From NCBI GenBank assembly GCA_029259635.1, contig JAJDEU010000042.1, positions 1 to 48,068 of the forward strand: a stretch of 48,068 nt of DNA, written 5' to 3'. Origin of the DNA: Planctomycetota bacterium. Lineage in GTDB: Bacteria; Planctomycetota; UBA1135; GCA-002686595. A program made the position numbers and the translations under genes. A model generated the notes under the pieces. The model did no database searches. It saw only the letters and a list, made by a program, of their open reading frames with translations, and had not been told where the DNA came from. Position 1 is the first letter of the stretch; each line of letters begins with the position of its first letter. Shown here piece after piece: positions 23,656 through 31,883 of the stretch.

Positions 23656-25308
23656 ATGAGTATTGGATCGACTCTTGGAGTCGTGTTGCGCGCCTCTCGT
23701 GGGCTCGCGTTGTGCGCTGGTATTTCAATCGTGGCTGCAGCCTGTGGCGGCGGTGGCGGAGGCGGTGGAACGCCGAGTGCCGGTAGTCCTTCGGCTTCCG
23801 GACCGGCGGCGCCGGCTTCGCTCAGCTTGACGACGGCGAATGGAAACGTGCTCGTCAACTGGAGCTCGGTTGCGGACGCAACTCAGTATCGCGTGTACTC
23901 CAGCGACACGGCGGGCATCGACCCGACCGGGATGTCCTACGTCGAGGTTACCGAGTCGCCGTATCAGATCTCGGGTGCAGCGAATAACGCGGCGCTCTTC
24001 TGTGTTGTCACGAGTGTCGGCGCGGAGGGCGAGGGCCTACCCTCCATCGAGCAGAGTGTCATGGTCGCTCCGTCGGCCCCGCTGAAGTACTACCCGACTT
24101 GGTATGACGCGACTCCGCTCAGCACGTTCTCGTACCTCTATGAACCTGGCCAGACCTCGGCGCAAAACGGCTCGAACCTGAAGGCCCTCATCGCGAGCCT
24201 CAGCCCGGGCGATTATCTCGAAGTCGGCGGCGGCACGTACACGATCAACTCGCTCTTCGATATCAGCCTAGTGGGCACCGCCGCGAATCCGATCTGGATT
24301 GTGGCTGCCGATGGCCAGACGCCGATTATCACGCGCGATAACGCGAGCCAGAACACGGTCAACATGGGGAGCGGCGGACCCTGCAGCTACGTCTGCATGC
24401 GCGGCATCGAGATCACCGGCGGGAGCATCGCGCTGCGGATGTATGACTGCGACAACATCTGGATCGACAAGTGTCACATCCACGACTGTCAGGACAATGC
24501 GATCGCGGCAAACTCGGTCAACGTGAACAACCTGACCTTCACCGAGAATCACGTCCACGGCACCGGCGGAACGGGAGAGGGCTTCTACATCGGCGGAAAC
24601 TTCGCCTCTTCGATCGCCAACTCATGCGTGTTCGCGATGAACCACGTCCACGATACTTCCGGCACTCAGGGAGACGGGATCGAGATCAAGCAGGGCTCCT
24701 GGGGCAACTGGGTGGCGGAGAACATCGTTCACGACACGCCCTATCCGAGCATCCTTCTGTACGGCACCGGCGGAATGGCTAAGAACCTGGTCGAGCGCAA
24801 CGTCTGCTGGAACTCCGGCGACAACGTCATGCAGATTCAGGGCGAAGCGATCGTCCGCAACAACCTGTTGATGAACGGCAAGTACGGTTTCTTCAGCAAC
24901 GATCACCAGGGCACGGTGACGGACCTGGTCGTGGTGCACAACACGATCATCAACGATCAGTTTGGTGCGCGCATGGATGACTGGGGCGGCAAGCCGGGGA
25001 TGATTTTTGCGAACAATGTCGTCTACAGCGAGCTACAGGCATCGATGCTGTTCAACGATGGCTCGAATGGCGTCACCGTCGAAGGCAACGTCGTGGTCGG
25101 AACGACGGGTGGAGTCGGCTCGGGGTTCACGAATGGAAACGGTCTGTCGGATTTCGTGAGCGCGAGCTACGACGCCACTCTGCGAAACGTCACTCCCTCT
25201 GGTACGGGAGCCATGGTCGGAGTGGGCGCTCAAAGTCTTGTGACGGTGGACGACCTCAACGGGGATATAAGAACGGCCCCCGTTACAGCGGGAGCCGTCG
25301 ATGGTTGA
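23656..25308 (+). CDS. Lipoprotein with FnIII and parallel beta-helix domains
   Basis: A 550-residue protein from ATG 23656, favoured over GTG 23644 because GAGGG lies 5 nt before it. The lipoprotein signal ends I-V-A-A-A-C, followed by a glycine linker. Residues about 50-135 are a fibronectin III-like module (L-V-N-W-S-S-V-A-D-A-T-Q-Y-R-V-Y). From about 165 to 520 lies a right-handed parallel beta-helix with repeated N-x-V-H and I-x-x-N turns (T-E-N-H-V-H-G, A-M-N-H-V-H-D, V-A-E-N-I-V-H-D). The fold suits a polysaccharide lyase, but no catalytic residues are certain. Surface polysaccharide binding or cleavage is inferred. Confidence 0.85.
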   Translation: MSIGSTLGVVLRASRGLALCAGISIVAAACGGGGGGGGTPSAGSPSASGPAAPASLSLTTANGNVLVNWSSVADATQYRVYSSDTAGIDPTGMSYVEVTESPYQISGAANNAALFCVVTSVGAEGEGLPSIEQSVMVAPSAPLKYYPTWYDATPLSTFSYLYEPGQTSAQNGSNLKALIASLSPGDYLEVGGGTYTINSLFDISLVGTAANPIWIVAADGQTPIITRDNASQNTVNMGSGGPCSYVCMRGIEITGGSIALRMYDCDNIWIDKCHIHDCQDNAIAANSVNVNNLTFTENHVHGTGGTGEGFYIGGNFASSIANSCVFAMNHVHDTSGTQGDGIEIKQGSWGNWVAENIVHDTPYPSILLYGTGGMAKNLVERNVCWNSGDNVMQIQGEAIVRNNLLMNGKYGFFSNDHQGTVTDLVVVHNTIINDQFGARMDDWGGKPGMIFANNVVYSELQASMLFNDGSNGVTVEGNVVVGTTGGVGSGFTNGNGLSDFVSASYDATLRNVTPSGTGAMVGVGAQSLVTVDDLNGDIRTAPVTAGAVDG

Positions 25309-25315
25309 TCCGCTG

Positions 25316-25333
25316 CTAGCAGATGACTGCTAG
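25316..25333. other. Short perfect inverted repeat between convergent genes
   Basis: CTAGCAG (25316-25322) and CTGCTAG (25327-25333) flank ATGA. There is no T-tract, so terminator function is weak. CTAGCAG equals the first seven bases of palindromic copies 2 and 3, so this could be the residue left after deletion of an element's interior, although a 7-bp match may be chance. Confidence 0.4.
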
Positions 25334-25348
25334 AGCCGTGTCGCGCGC

Positions 25349-25900
25349 TTAGCGCTTGTGATCGCCGCCGCCGTCGCGGTCGTGTCCGCCTTTGTGCTCG
25401 CCCATGTGCTTGAGGTCGGCTTCACTGAAGTAAGCGTTACGCAGCTCCTTGACCAGTCCGCGCAGTTTCTCGACGTGCGCGGCGTCCGTAGTCTGCTTGC
25501 ACTTCATCGCGGCGACCGTGATTCCGTGGAGGACCTTGAGCTGTCGGACGTAGCGCTCGGCGCCCCCGCGGTCTTTGGGCGCTTTGATGCGCTGAGCGAG
25601 CCAATAAGAAGCGACCTGCTCTTGGATCGCACCGGCATGGGTGTCCTTGTTCATGACCCACCGGACCATTTGGTTGTGAGCGAACGAGTCGGCAGCTTCC
25701 ATTTCGCGGATCTGCGACATGCCTTTGGCAATCGTTTCGATGTCCTCTTGCATCATGGCGATGCGCATCTCGTCGCCATAGATGCCGCAGGGAACCTGGC
25801 AGTGGAAGGGAGCCGCGTTGGGCTCGACGGGGGTTGCGGCGTTGGCGAAGCCGAGCGAGACAGCGCCGAGCAGGGCGGCGGAAAGTGCTAGTCGATTCAT
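25349..25900 (-). CDS. sodN: Exported nickel superoxide dismutase
   Basis: A 183-residue protein. Residues 1-21 form a signal peptide (L-A-L-S-A-A-L-L-G-A-V ... A-N-A). The nickel hook H-C-Q-V-P-C-G-I-Y is at residues 33-41, with ligands His33, Cys34 and Cys38. The following four-helix part, including E-Q-V-A-S-Y-W-L-A and the K-V-L-H-G-I-T-V segment, matches NiSOD, which dismutates superoxide. Classical NiSOD is cytosolic and needs SodX to expose the hook His. Here the hook lies about 11 residues after the predicted signal cleavage site, and no sodX-like peptidase is nearby. A His-rich tail H-M-G-E-H-K-G-G-H could bind metal. Periplasmic location is inferred. Confidence 0.9.
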   Translation of the reverse strand: MNRLALSAALLGAVSLGFANAATPVEPNAAPFHCQVPCGIYGDEMRIAMMQEDIETIAKGMSQIREMEAADSFAHNQMVRWVMNKDTHAGAIQEQVASYWLAQRIKAPKDRGGAERYVRQLKVLHGITVAAMKCKQTTDAAHVEKLRGLVKELRNAYFSEADLKHMGEHKGGHDRDGGGDHKR

Positions 25901-26028
25901 CGGAGCATGGGGTGGTGGTTAGGAGTCGGATCGGTGTAAGGCGGCATGATAACGAACGGATGTGGTGAGCTGGCCTGCTCCTCAATCGTTAAGATCCGTG
26001 GCCCCATACCGAATCCGGAAACACCGCC

Positions 26029-27699
26029 ATGATGCCCCTTGCTCCTCTCCTGCTTCTTTCGCTTTTACAGACGACGGCTACCGAGCTGGCGGTCGCCGAA
26101 CCGGATCTGCGCGAAGCCTACGACGTGCTCGCCTACGAGCTTGAGTTGAAGGTCGATCCGGTAGAGGAAGCCATTTCGGGCTCGAACACGATTCGCGCCG
26201 TGGTTGTCGCCGATGAGCTGAGCGTCTTTCGTGTCGATTTGGTTAGCGAAATGGTCGTGGAGTCGGTGATGAGCGGAGCGGACACGCTCGAGTTCACGCA
26301 TGAGAACGACTCGATCTTGTGCACGCTCCCGGAGACTGCCGTCCAAGGTAGCGAGCTAGCGATTGAGATCACCTACTCGGGAAACCCGAAGGCGCGAGAT
26401 AGCTTTTCGGGGTTCCACTGGTCACGGACCACGAACGATCGCCCTTGGATCAACACCTCGTGCCAGGGGCCCGGCGCTCACTCCTGGTGGCCGTGCAAGT
26501 CCTCGTTCTATCACCCGGAGGACAAGCCGGAGCGGATCTCCATGGCGATCACGGTCCCCAGCGAGCTCTACGCGGTTTCGAATGGGCGACTGGAAGGCAT
26601 CGATGACGGGGGTGACGTGCGGACCTTTCGCTGGCGTCATGACTATCCGCTCGAGACCTACTCCGTCACGCTGAACGCGGCGCCTTACGTCGTGGTCGAG
26701 TCGGAGCTCGAGCTGCCCGGTCATGATCAGCCGGTTCCCTTTGCCTACTACGTCCTGCCCGAGAATGCGGAAAAGGCCGCCGTTCAGTTTCGACAGGTTC
26801 CGGAGATGATGCGCATCTACTGCGAAGCGTTTGGGCCGTTCCCTTTTGAGGGCTCGAAGATCGGGCTGGTCGAGACGAACTTTTGGGGCATGGAGCATTC
26901 GACGGCGATCGCTTACGGGTCGAGCTATCCCGCATGGTGCAAGGAGAATGACGCGCCCGATAGTTATGCCCGGCGCAACGTGTTCTTCGACTACATCTTG
27001 ATTCACGAAGTTGCGCACGAGTGGTGGGGCAATGGCGTGTCCGCGACGGACTGGGGCCACTTCTGGATTCACGAGGGTTTTGGCACTTACGCGGAAGGGG
27101 TCTACGTCGAGCGAACCGAGGGGCGTGAGCGCGCGGACGAGTACTTCAAGACTCAGCAGCGTTCCGCTCTCCGCTCGGGACCGAGGTCCAGACTCTATCG
27201 GGGCGAGGGAGTGAACTCGCGCGAGGCATACGCCGGATTGATCTATTCCAAGGGTGCGGCGGTGCTCAACACGATGCGCGTCATCCTGAACGACGACGAT
27301 GCGTGGTGGCGGGCCGTGCGCGAGTTCAACATGCGTTTTCGATTTGGCAACGCGAGCACGGACGACTTTCGGCGTGTGCTCGAAGAGATCTCCGGGCGCG
27401 GCTGGAAATCGGTTTTTGACAGCTGGGTCTACGGCGAGGGCTATCCGTCGGTTACGGGATCGGTCCGTGCCGTTGAAGGCGCCATCGAGCTGACGACCTC
27501 TAATCTGGGGAGCGGGGAGACGGAGTTTGAGGTGCCTCTGGATCTGGCTTGGACGGAAGCCGGCGAGCGGCGCACACGCCGCATCCTGATCCAGCCGGGT
27601 GAGTTCTCGACGAGGATCGAGTGCTCTGGAGTACCGACAGATTTGGCCGTCCTCCATCTCGACCGCGTGCTCGGAAAGCACGAAGTCACCGTCAACTGA
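26029..27699 (+). CDS. M1 family metallopeptidase, exported
   Basis: A 556-residue zinc peptidase with a short hydrophobic leader (L-A-P-L-L-L-L-S-L-L) suggesting secretion. The zinc site is complete: H-E-V-A-H (326-330) and Glu349 in H-E-G-F, the 18-residue spacing of gluzincins. The substrate motif reads G-M-E-H (287-290) in place of the aminopeptidase G-A-M-E-N or G-M-E-N, an Asn-to-His variant. The N-terminal beta-saddle domain fits the family. Either of the tandem ATGs (26029, 26032) could be the start. It probably degrades peptides outside the cytosol. The next gene starts 146 bp further. Confidence 0.92.
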   Translation: MMPLAPLLLLSLLQTTATELAVAEPDLREAYDVLAYELELKVDPVEEAISGSNTIRAVVVADELSVFRVDLVSEMVVESVMSGADTLEFTHENDSILCTLPETAVQGSELAIEITYSGNPKARDSFSGFHWSRTTNDRPWINTSCQGPGAHSWWPCKSSFYHPEDKPERISMAITVPSELYAVSNGRLEGIDDGGDVRTFRWRHDYPLETYSVTLNAAPYVVVESELELPGHDQPVPFAYYVLPENAEKAAVQFRQVPEMMRIYCEAFGPFPFEGSKIGLVETNFWGMEHSTAIAYGSSYPAWCKENDAPDSYARRNVFFDYILIHEVAHEWWGNGVSATDWGHFWIHEGFGTYAEGVYVERTEGRERADEYFKTQQRSALRSGPRSRLYRGEGVNSREAYAGLIYSKGAAVLNTMRVILNDDDAWWRAVREFNMRFRFGNASTDDFRRVLEEISGRGWKSVFDSWVYGEGYPSVTGSVRAVEGAIELTTSNLGSGETEFEVPLDLAWTEAGERRTRRILIQPGEFSTRIECSGVPTDLAVLHLDRVLGKHEVTVN

Positions 27700-27845
27700 G
27701 GCCAGAGCAGCCTCAAGCTTCGGCTTCGCTCGCAGACTCCGACCTGACCATGAATCGAGGGCTCCAGAATTGGGGTTACCGGGGGCGTGGGCGTGAGAGT
27801 GGGGATACACTTTCGCGCGAATGCCCTCCGGGGCTCCCTTGAATC

Positions 27846-29180
27846 ATGCCTAACGATCCTGCGCCGACAGTCTCCGGTTGGGGGCGAGTCGCCCTGCCCG
27901 GCCGAGAAGAGTACTCCGAAGACCTCGTGAAGCTGAGCGAGGGCGCTGTGCTGTCGCGCGGCCTCGGTCGCGCCTACGGGGATTCGGCCTGTCCGCCCGC
28001 ATCGGATCCGCGCGTGGCGACCACCACGCTCGCGGACCGGATCCTGTCCTTCGACGAGGAGACCGGCTTGCTCCGCGCCGAAGCGGGGCTCTCCCTATTC
28101 GAGCTGAAGCGCCTCTTCCTCCCGCGCCTTTGGTTCACTCCGGTCACACCCGGCACGCAATTCATCACCTTGGGCGGCGCCGTGGCGGCGGACGTCCACG
28201 GCAAGAACCATCACGTCGCGGGTTGCTTCGGCGAGCACGTCACCAAGCTCCTCATGCGCGTCGCCGATGGTCGGTTGATCGAGTGCGGTCCCGATCTCGA
28301 GCCGGAGCTCTTCTGGGCAACCGTTGGCGGTATGGGACTGACAGGACACATCCTCGAGGTGGAGTTCCGGATGACTCGAGTCTCCTCGCCGTGGATTGAA
28401 GGCGAGAGCTTTCGCGTGTCGAATATCGATCGCTTCATCGATGGACTGAAAGAAGCGGCGGCGGAATGGCCTATGACGATGGGCTGGATCGATTGCCTCT
28501 CGAAAGGCGACAAGTTGGGGCGCGGCATTCTGTATCGCGGTCGCTGGGCGAAGGCATCCGATGCGCCGAGCAAACCGCCGGGGCCGAAGAAGCGCGTAAC
28601 GATCCCTTTTCAGTTTCCGGGTTGGCTCCTCAATAAGCTGACCGTGGCGGCCTTCAACGAGCTCTTGTTCCGCTCGCACATTCCCGAGAAGAAGGCCAGC
28701 ATTCAGCACCCCGATCAGTTCTTCTACCCGCTCGACAAGATCTTGCACTGGAACAAGATGTATGGACCGCGCGGGTTCACTCAGTACCAGTGTGTATTGC
28801 CCGACTCGGCTGGTCGCGGTGCCGCGCGCAGTTTTTTGGAGTATCTGATCGAACTCGGAGGCGCGTCGTCGTTTCTGTGCGTGATCAAGGACTGCGGTCC
28901 GGAGAATCAAGGCATGTTGTCGTTCCCCATGCGCGGGATTTCGATCGCCGTGGACTTGTCCATTGATGACGGGACTAAAAAGTTGGTCGACGACCTCAAT
29001 CGACGGGTGATCGAAATGGGCGGTCGCGTGTATCTCGCGAAGGATGTGTTCACGAGTTCGACGGACTTCAAAGCAATGGATCCGCGGCTCGAAAAGTGGC
29101 TCGAAGTTCGAGCGAAGTGGGACCCCGAGAACAAGATCCGATCTGCTCAGTCAGTTCGACTATTTGGAGACACTCAGTGA
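27846..29180 (+). CDS. dprE1: FAD-dependent oxidoreductase, DprE1-like
   Basis: A 444-residue flavoprotein. The FAD domain has G-R-A-Y-G-D-S-A (about 38-45), F-T-P-V-T-P-G-T-Q-F-I-T-L-G-G-A-V-A-A-D (near 98-115) and V-H-G-K-N-H-H, the vanillyl-alcohol-oxidase-type block of DprE1. DprE1 oxidises the C2 hydroxyl of decaprenylphosphoryl-ribose, the first half of its epimerisation to the arabinose form. In the mycobacterial enzyme a Cys (Cys387) sits before V-D in the substrate-site strand; here I-S-I-A-V-D has Ala368 at that place. The next gene overlaps by 4 bp and is the matching reductase. Confidence 0.85.
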   Translation: MPNDPAPTVSGWGRVALPGREEYSEDLVKLSEGAVLSRGLGRAYGDSACPPASDPRVATTTLADRILSFDEETGLLRAEAGLSLFELKRLFLPRLWFTPVTPGTQFITLGGAVAADVHGKNHHVAGCFGEHVTKLLMRVADGRLIECGPDLEPELFWATVGGMGLTGHILEVEFRMTRVSSPWIEGESFRVSNIDRFIDGLKEAAAEWPMTMGWIDCLSKGDKLGRGILYRGRWAKASDAPSKPPGPKKRVTIPFQFPGWLLNKLTVAAFNELLFRSHIPEKKASIQHPDQFFYPLDKILHWNKMYGPRGFTQYQCVLPDSAGRGAARSFLEYLIELGGASSFLCVIKDCGPENQGMLSFPMRGISIAVDLSIDDGTKKLVDDLNRRVIEMGGRVYLAKDVFTSSTDFKAMDPRLEKWLEVRAKWDPENKIRSAQSVRLFGDTQ

Positions 29181-29917
29181 AAGTAGCGATTCTCGGCGGT
29201 ACGAAGGGAATGGGGCGCTCGCTTGCGCGCGCGCTGGCGGAACGCGGCGACCACGTCTATCTGCTCGGACGCGATGCGGAGGATCTAGAGCGCTCGGCCA
29301 AAGACCTCGCCGTTCGCGGCGAGAACCGGTTCGAGGTGCAGCACGGACCGTGCGATTTGGGCGAGCCCGAAAAATTTGGCTCTGCGCTAGACGCTGCGAG
29401 CGATTCGCTCGGAGGACTCGACCTGGTCGTGTTGACGGCGGCGATCTATGGCGACCAGGCGGAACTCGAAGAGGACACCGAGCGCGCGCGCCAGTTGCTC
29501 GTGCTCAACTTCGCCAACACGGTTGCGTTCTGCGAAGAGGCCCGCAAGCGATTGCTCGCGAAGGGCGGCGGAACGCTCTGCGTCTTCTCGTCCGTTGCTG
29601 GCGATCGCGGGCGTAAGCCGATCGGAATCTATGGCGCGAGCAAAGCGGGCTTGTCCGCCTACCTCGAAGCGCTGGATCACAAATTCAGGAGTGAAGGGCT
29701 CGTGACGATTTGCGTGAAGCCCGGCTTCGTGAAGACGGGCATGACGGCTGGGCTTCAGCCTCCGCCCTTCGCGGGCGAGCCGGATGAGGTCGCGGCGATC
29801 GTTGTGAAGGCGATCGATAAGAAGACTCCGCTGGTCTACGCTCCGGGGATATGGCGCTACGTCATGCTGGTTATCAAAAACTTGCCGCGCTTTGTCATGC
29901 GGCGAATCAACTTCTGA
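29177..29917 (+). CDS. dprE2: Short-chain dehydrogenase, DprE2-like
   Basis: A 246-residue SDR from GTG 29177, overlapping the DprE1-like stop by 4 bp (GTGA). An open frame continues upstream to 29096 but duplicates the coding region of the previous gene. The nucleotide motif is G-G-T-K-G-M-G (8-14) and the catalytic pair is Y-G-A-S-K (Tyr152, Lys156). The C-terminus A-P-G-I-W-R-Y-V-M-L-V-I-K-N-L-P has the hydrophobic segment seen in DprE2-like proteins. It would reduce the keto intermediate made by DprE1, together giving a ribose-to-arabinose donor epimerase or a related sugar-lipid step. Confidence 0.85.
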   Translation: MKVAILGGTKGMGRSLARALAERGDHVYLLGRDAEDLERSAKDLAVRGENRFEVQHGPCDLGEPEKFGSALDAASDSLGGLDLVVLTAAIYGDQAELEEDTERARQLLVLNFANTVAFCEEARKRLLAKGGGTLCVFSSVAGDRGRKPIGIYGASKAGLSAYLEALDHKFRSEGLVTICVKPGFVKTGMTAGLQPPPFAGEPDEVAAIVVKAIDKKTPLVYAPGIWRYVMLVIKNLPRFVMRRINF

Positions 29918-29932
29918 GAGCGAGGACGGCGC

Positions 29933-31411
29933 GTGTCTCCTTTCCTTGAGTGTCGGCGACTTTGGCTTAGCCTCGCGCTCCTGATCTGCTCGGGAGCCTT
30001 TACGAGCTGCAGCTCCGAAAACAATGAGCCGACCTATGCCGGTCCACTTCCGGATGTCGTCATTGTGATGGTCGATACGCTGCGCGCGGATTTCGTCGAT
30101 TGGGACCCGAGTGGCGGGACTCCCTTTCTCGCCGAGCTCGCCAAGGAGAGTGTCGTCTTTGAGGACGCGAGTTCTGCGGCACCCTGGACTCTGCCGGCGA
30201 TTGCATCACTCGTGACGGGCCGACACGTGGTCGAACATGGGGTGGTCCAGGAGACTCGTCGACTGCCGGGCAAGATGAAGACGCTCGCCGAACGGCTTGG
30301 CGAGCGCGGTTATGCCACGCGCGCTTTTTATCGCAACGCCTTCGCTGGCCCGATGTGTGATCTGGATCGCGGCTATGAGTTCAGCGCTCGTAGTCCTTTC
30401 GACAGCGGTGGGGCCGAAATCCTTCCGATGTTGAAGCAGCCCGACGGAAGTCCGGATGAGCGGCCCTTGTTGCTCTACGTTCACAACGCCGAGCCGCACG
30501 ACCCGCAAGACAAGCCTTCGAACAAGAGCATGTTCTTGAGCGACGAAGAGCACGAGTTCGTGAAGTGGTACGGCAAGACAGTGAGCGACTACCGCGTTCT
30601 CACTCGGCGCAACTATCAGCACTCAAAGCGAAAGAGTGAGATCGACTTCGATGCCGAGCAAGCCCGGCTCGTCGCCGAGCTCGGGGAACGCCAAGAAGAG
30701 GCTCATCGCATATACGCTCGTGCCGTAAAGGAGAGCGACGAGCGAATCGAGTCGATCGTCGAAGAGCTACGCACGCGGGGACGTTGGGAGCAGACGCTCT
30801 TTATCGTCGTCGCGGATCACGGCGAGGAGATGGGCGAGCATGATGGTTGGCTGCACGATCAGTCTCTGTATCAAGAGCTGGTGCACATTCCGTTCATGGT
30901 CCGATTTCCCGGTGGTGAATACGCGGGAACGCGAATCGACGATCCGGCGAGTTTGGTCGACCTGCTGCCGACCGTACTCGGCGTGGTCGGAGCCGATGTG
31001 CGCGAGGGCGAACTCGAAGGCCGCGATTGGAGCTCGGTTCTAGCCGGCGGAATTGCGGCGGGCGATGAGGCGCGAGTGGTCTCCATGCGCATCAACGAAC
31101 GCAAGCGTTTCGGTCCGTGGCAGCGAGAGCGCGGCGATCGAAACGTCGCGGTGAGAGCGGGGAAGTGGAAAGCGATTTGGAGCGTGGGGCTCGATCGAGT
31201 GGAGCTCTACGACACCGAGAATGATCCCGGCGAGCAGAACGACCTCTCGACGAGTCAACCCGAGCGGAGCGAAGAGCTGGCTGAAGTTGCGCGGGCGGCC
31301 TGGGAGCGAATGAAAAGCCGAAGCCAGATCGTGGAGGGCGAGGGCTTCGAGGGGCTCGATGAGGGCGCGCTCGAAAACCTCGAAGATCTCGGCTACATCG
31401 GCGGCGAGTAG
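29933..31411 (+). CDS. Sulfatase/alkaline-phosphatase-superfamily lipoprotein
   Basis: A 492-residue protein from GTG 29933, 15 bp after the DprE2-like gene. Hydrophobic residues about 10-25 end F-T-S-C, a lipoprotein signal. V-D-T-L-R-A-D supplies the first metal ligand. The nucleophile region reads A-P-W-T-L-P-A-I-A-S-L-V-T-G, so the position is Thr, not the Cys or Ser of formylglycine sulfatases. That points to a phosphotransferase or phosphodiesterase of the family. V-A-D-H-G-E-E-M-G-E-H completes the metal site. With the epimerase genes it may modify envelope glycans with phosphorylated sugars or phosphoglycerol (inference). Confidence 0.85.
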   Translation: MSPFLECRRLWLSLALLICSGAFTSCSSENNEPTYAGPLPDVVIVMVDTLRADFVDWDPSGGTPFLAELAKESVVFEDASSAAPWTLPAIASLVTGRHVVEHGVVQETRRLPGKMKTLAERLGERGYATRAFYRNAFAGPMCDLDRGYEFSARSPFDSGGAEILPMLKQPDGSPDERPLLLYVHNAEPHDPQDKPSNKSMFLSDEEHEFVKWYGKTVSDYRVLTRRNYQHSKRKSEIDFDAEQARLVAELGERQEEAHRIYARAVKESDERIESIVEELRTRGRWEQTLFIVVADHGEEMGEHDGWLHDQSLYQELVHIPFMVRFPGGEYAGTRIDDPASLVDLLPTVLGVVGADVREGELEGRDWSSVLAGGIAAGDEARVVSMRINERKRFGPWQRERGDRNVAVRAGKWKAIWSVGLDRVELYDTENDPGEQNDLSTSQPERSEELAEVARAAWERMKSRSQIVEGEGFEGLDEGALENLEDLGYIGGE

Positions 31412-31438
31412 CGGTTCGCTCTTCCGCTCAGTCTCGAG

Positions 31439-31551
31439 GCACCCCGGCGAGAAGGGGGTGCAGAGCCTGCTCCGAGCCCCGACAAAAGGGAGGGTACAAC
31501 CCTGGGTCGCGGAGGGAGCGTCCCAGAGGAGGTTCGGAATTCGGAGCAGGC
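31439..31551 (+). ncRNA. Structured intergenic segment, possible RNA or 3' UTR
   Basis: Two stems occur directly after the sulfatase-superfamily gene. The first is a 7-bp GCACCCC/GGGGTGC hairpin (31439-31445, 31455-31461). The second is an 11-bp perfect stem (31465-31475 with 31541-31551) enclosing a smaller CTGGG/CCCAG pairing (31502-31506, 31522-31526). No U-tract follows, so it is not a classic terminator, and no known RNA family signature was recognised. It may be a 3' UTR structure or a small RNA. Confidence 0.35.
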
Positions 31552-31823
31552 CTTGCGTGGTGAGGAGGACACGAACTCGGAAGTCACGTGCCGGGGAGAT
31601 CGACGGGCTTGTGTGCTGCTCGCGCTGGATACTGCGACGGCCAATAAATTAGCCGCGGTGAGGTAGGTGCAATTACCCAGTGCGGAAACGAGCACGACCG
31701 AACGATCGCCTTCACCCCTTCATCCGATAATGGCGCGTCCGGCCCTTCGCTTTTCCGCACGAAACCCCAAGCGTTCGAAGGTTGGGCGATGGCTGGATCA
31801 CTAAGTCCTTGGTCTCCGGTGGC

Positions 31824-31862
31824 TTGCGATCATAGGACTCATCCAGAGTCGTATGATCGCAA
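31824..31862. terminator. 17-bp hairpin after the kinase gene
   Basis: TTGCGATCATA/TATGATCGCAA (11 bp), a single G-G mismatch, then GACTC/GAGTC (5 bp) close on the loop ATCCA. It lies 21 bp beyond the kinase stop on the minus strand. There is no T-tract, so it may act as a 3' stabiliser or a U-less terminator; protein binding is also possible. Confidence 0.5.
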
Positions 31863-31883
31863 CGGCTCGCTCAACCCGGATGG

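Larger units (their letters stand above)
31412..31883. other. 472-bp gap between convergent genes
   Basis: It contains the structured segment at 31439-31551 and the long hairpin at 31824-31862. The open frames here on both strands are low-complexity and lack similarity to known proteins, so I call no gene. Nothing resembling the 168-bp palindromes is present. Confidence 0.6.

Noticed and set aside
26422..27810. Long open frame on the minus strand opposite the M1 peptidase, 462 codons
   Set aside because: Antisense to the zinc peptidase with complete motifs; composition is that of a shadow frame.
29933..31411. Formylglycine-type sulfatase assignment
   Set aside because: The C/S-x-P-x-R sulfatase motif is absent; the nucleophile position is Thr, so only the superfamily is claimed. 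The same applies to the gene at 42635-44125.
31393..31695. Possible 100-residue protein in the gap after the sulfatase-superfamily gene
   Set aside because: Low complexity, Ser/Arg-rich, overlaps the strong inverted repeats, and has no ribosome-binding site.
31430..31720. Known structural RNA (tmRNA, 6S, SRP or RNase P RNA)
   Set aside because: I looked for the conserved core signatures of these RNAs and found none.
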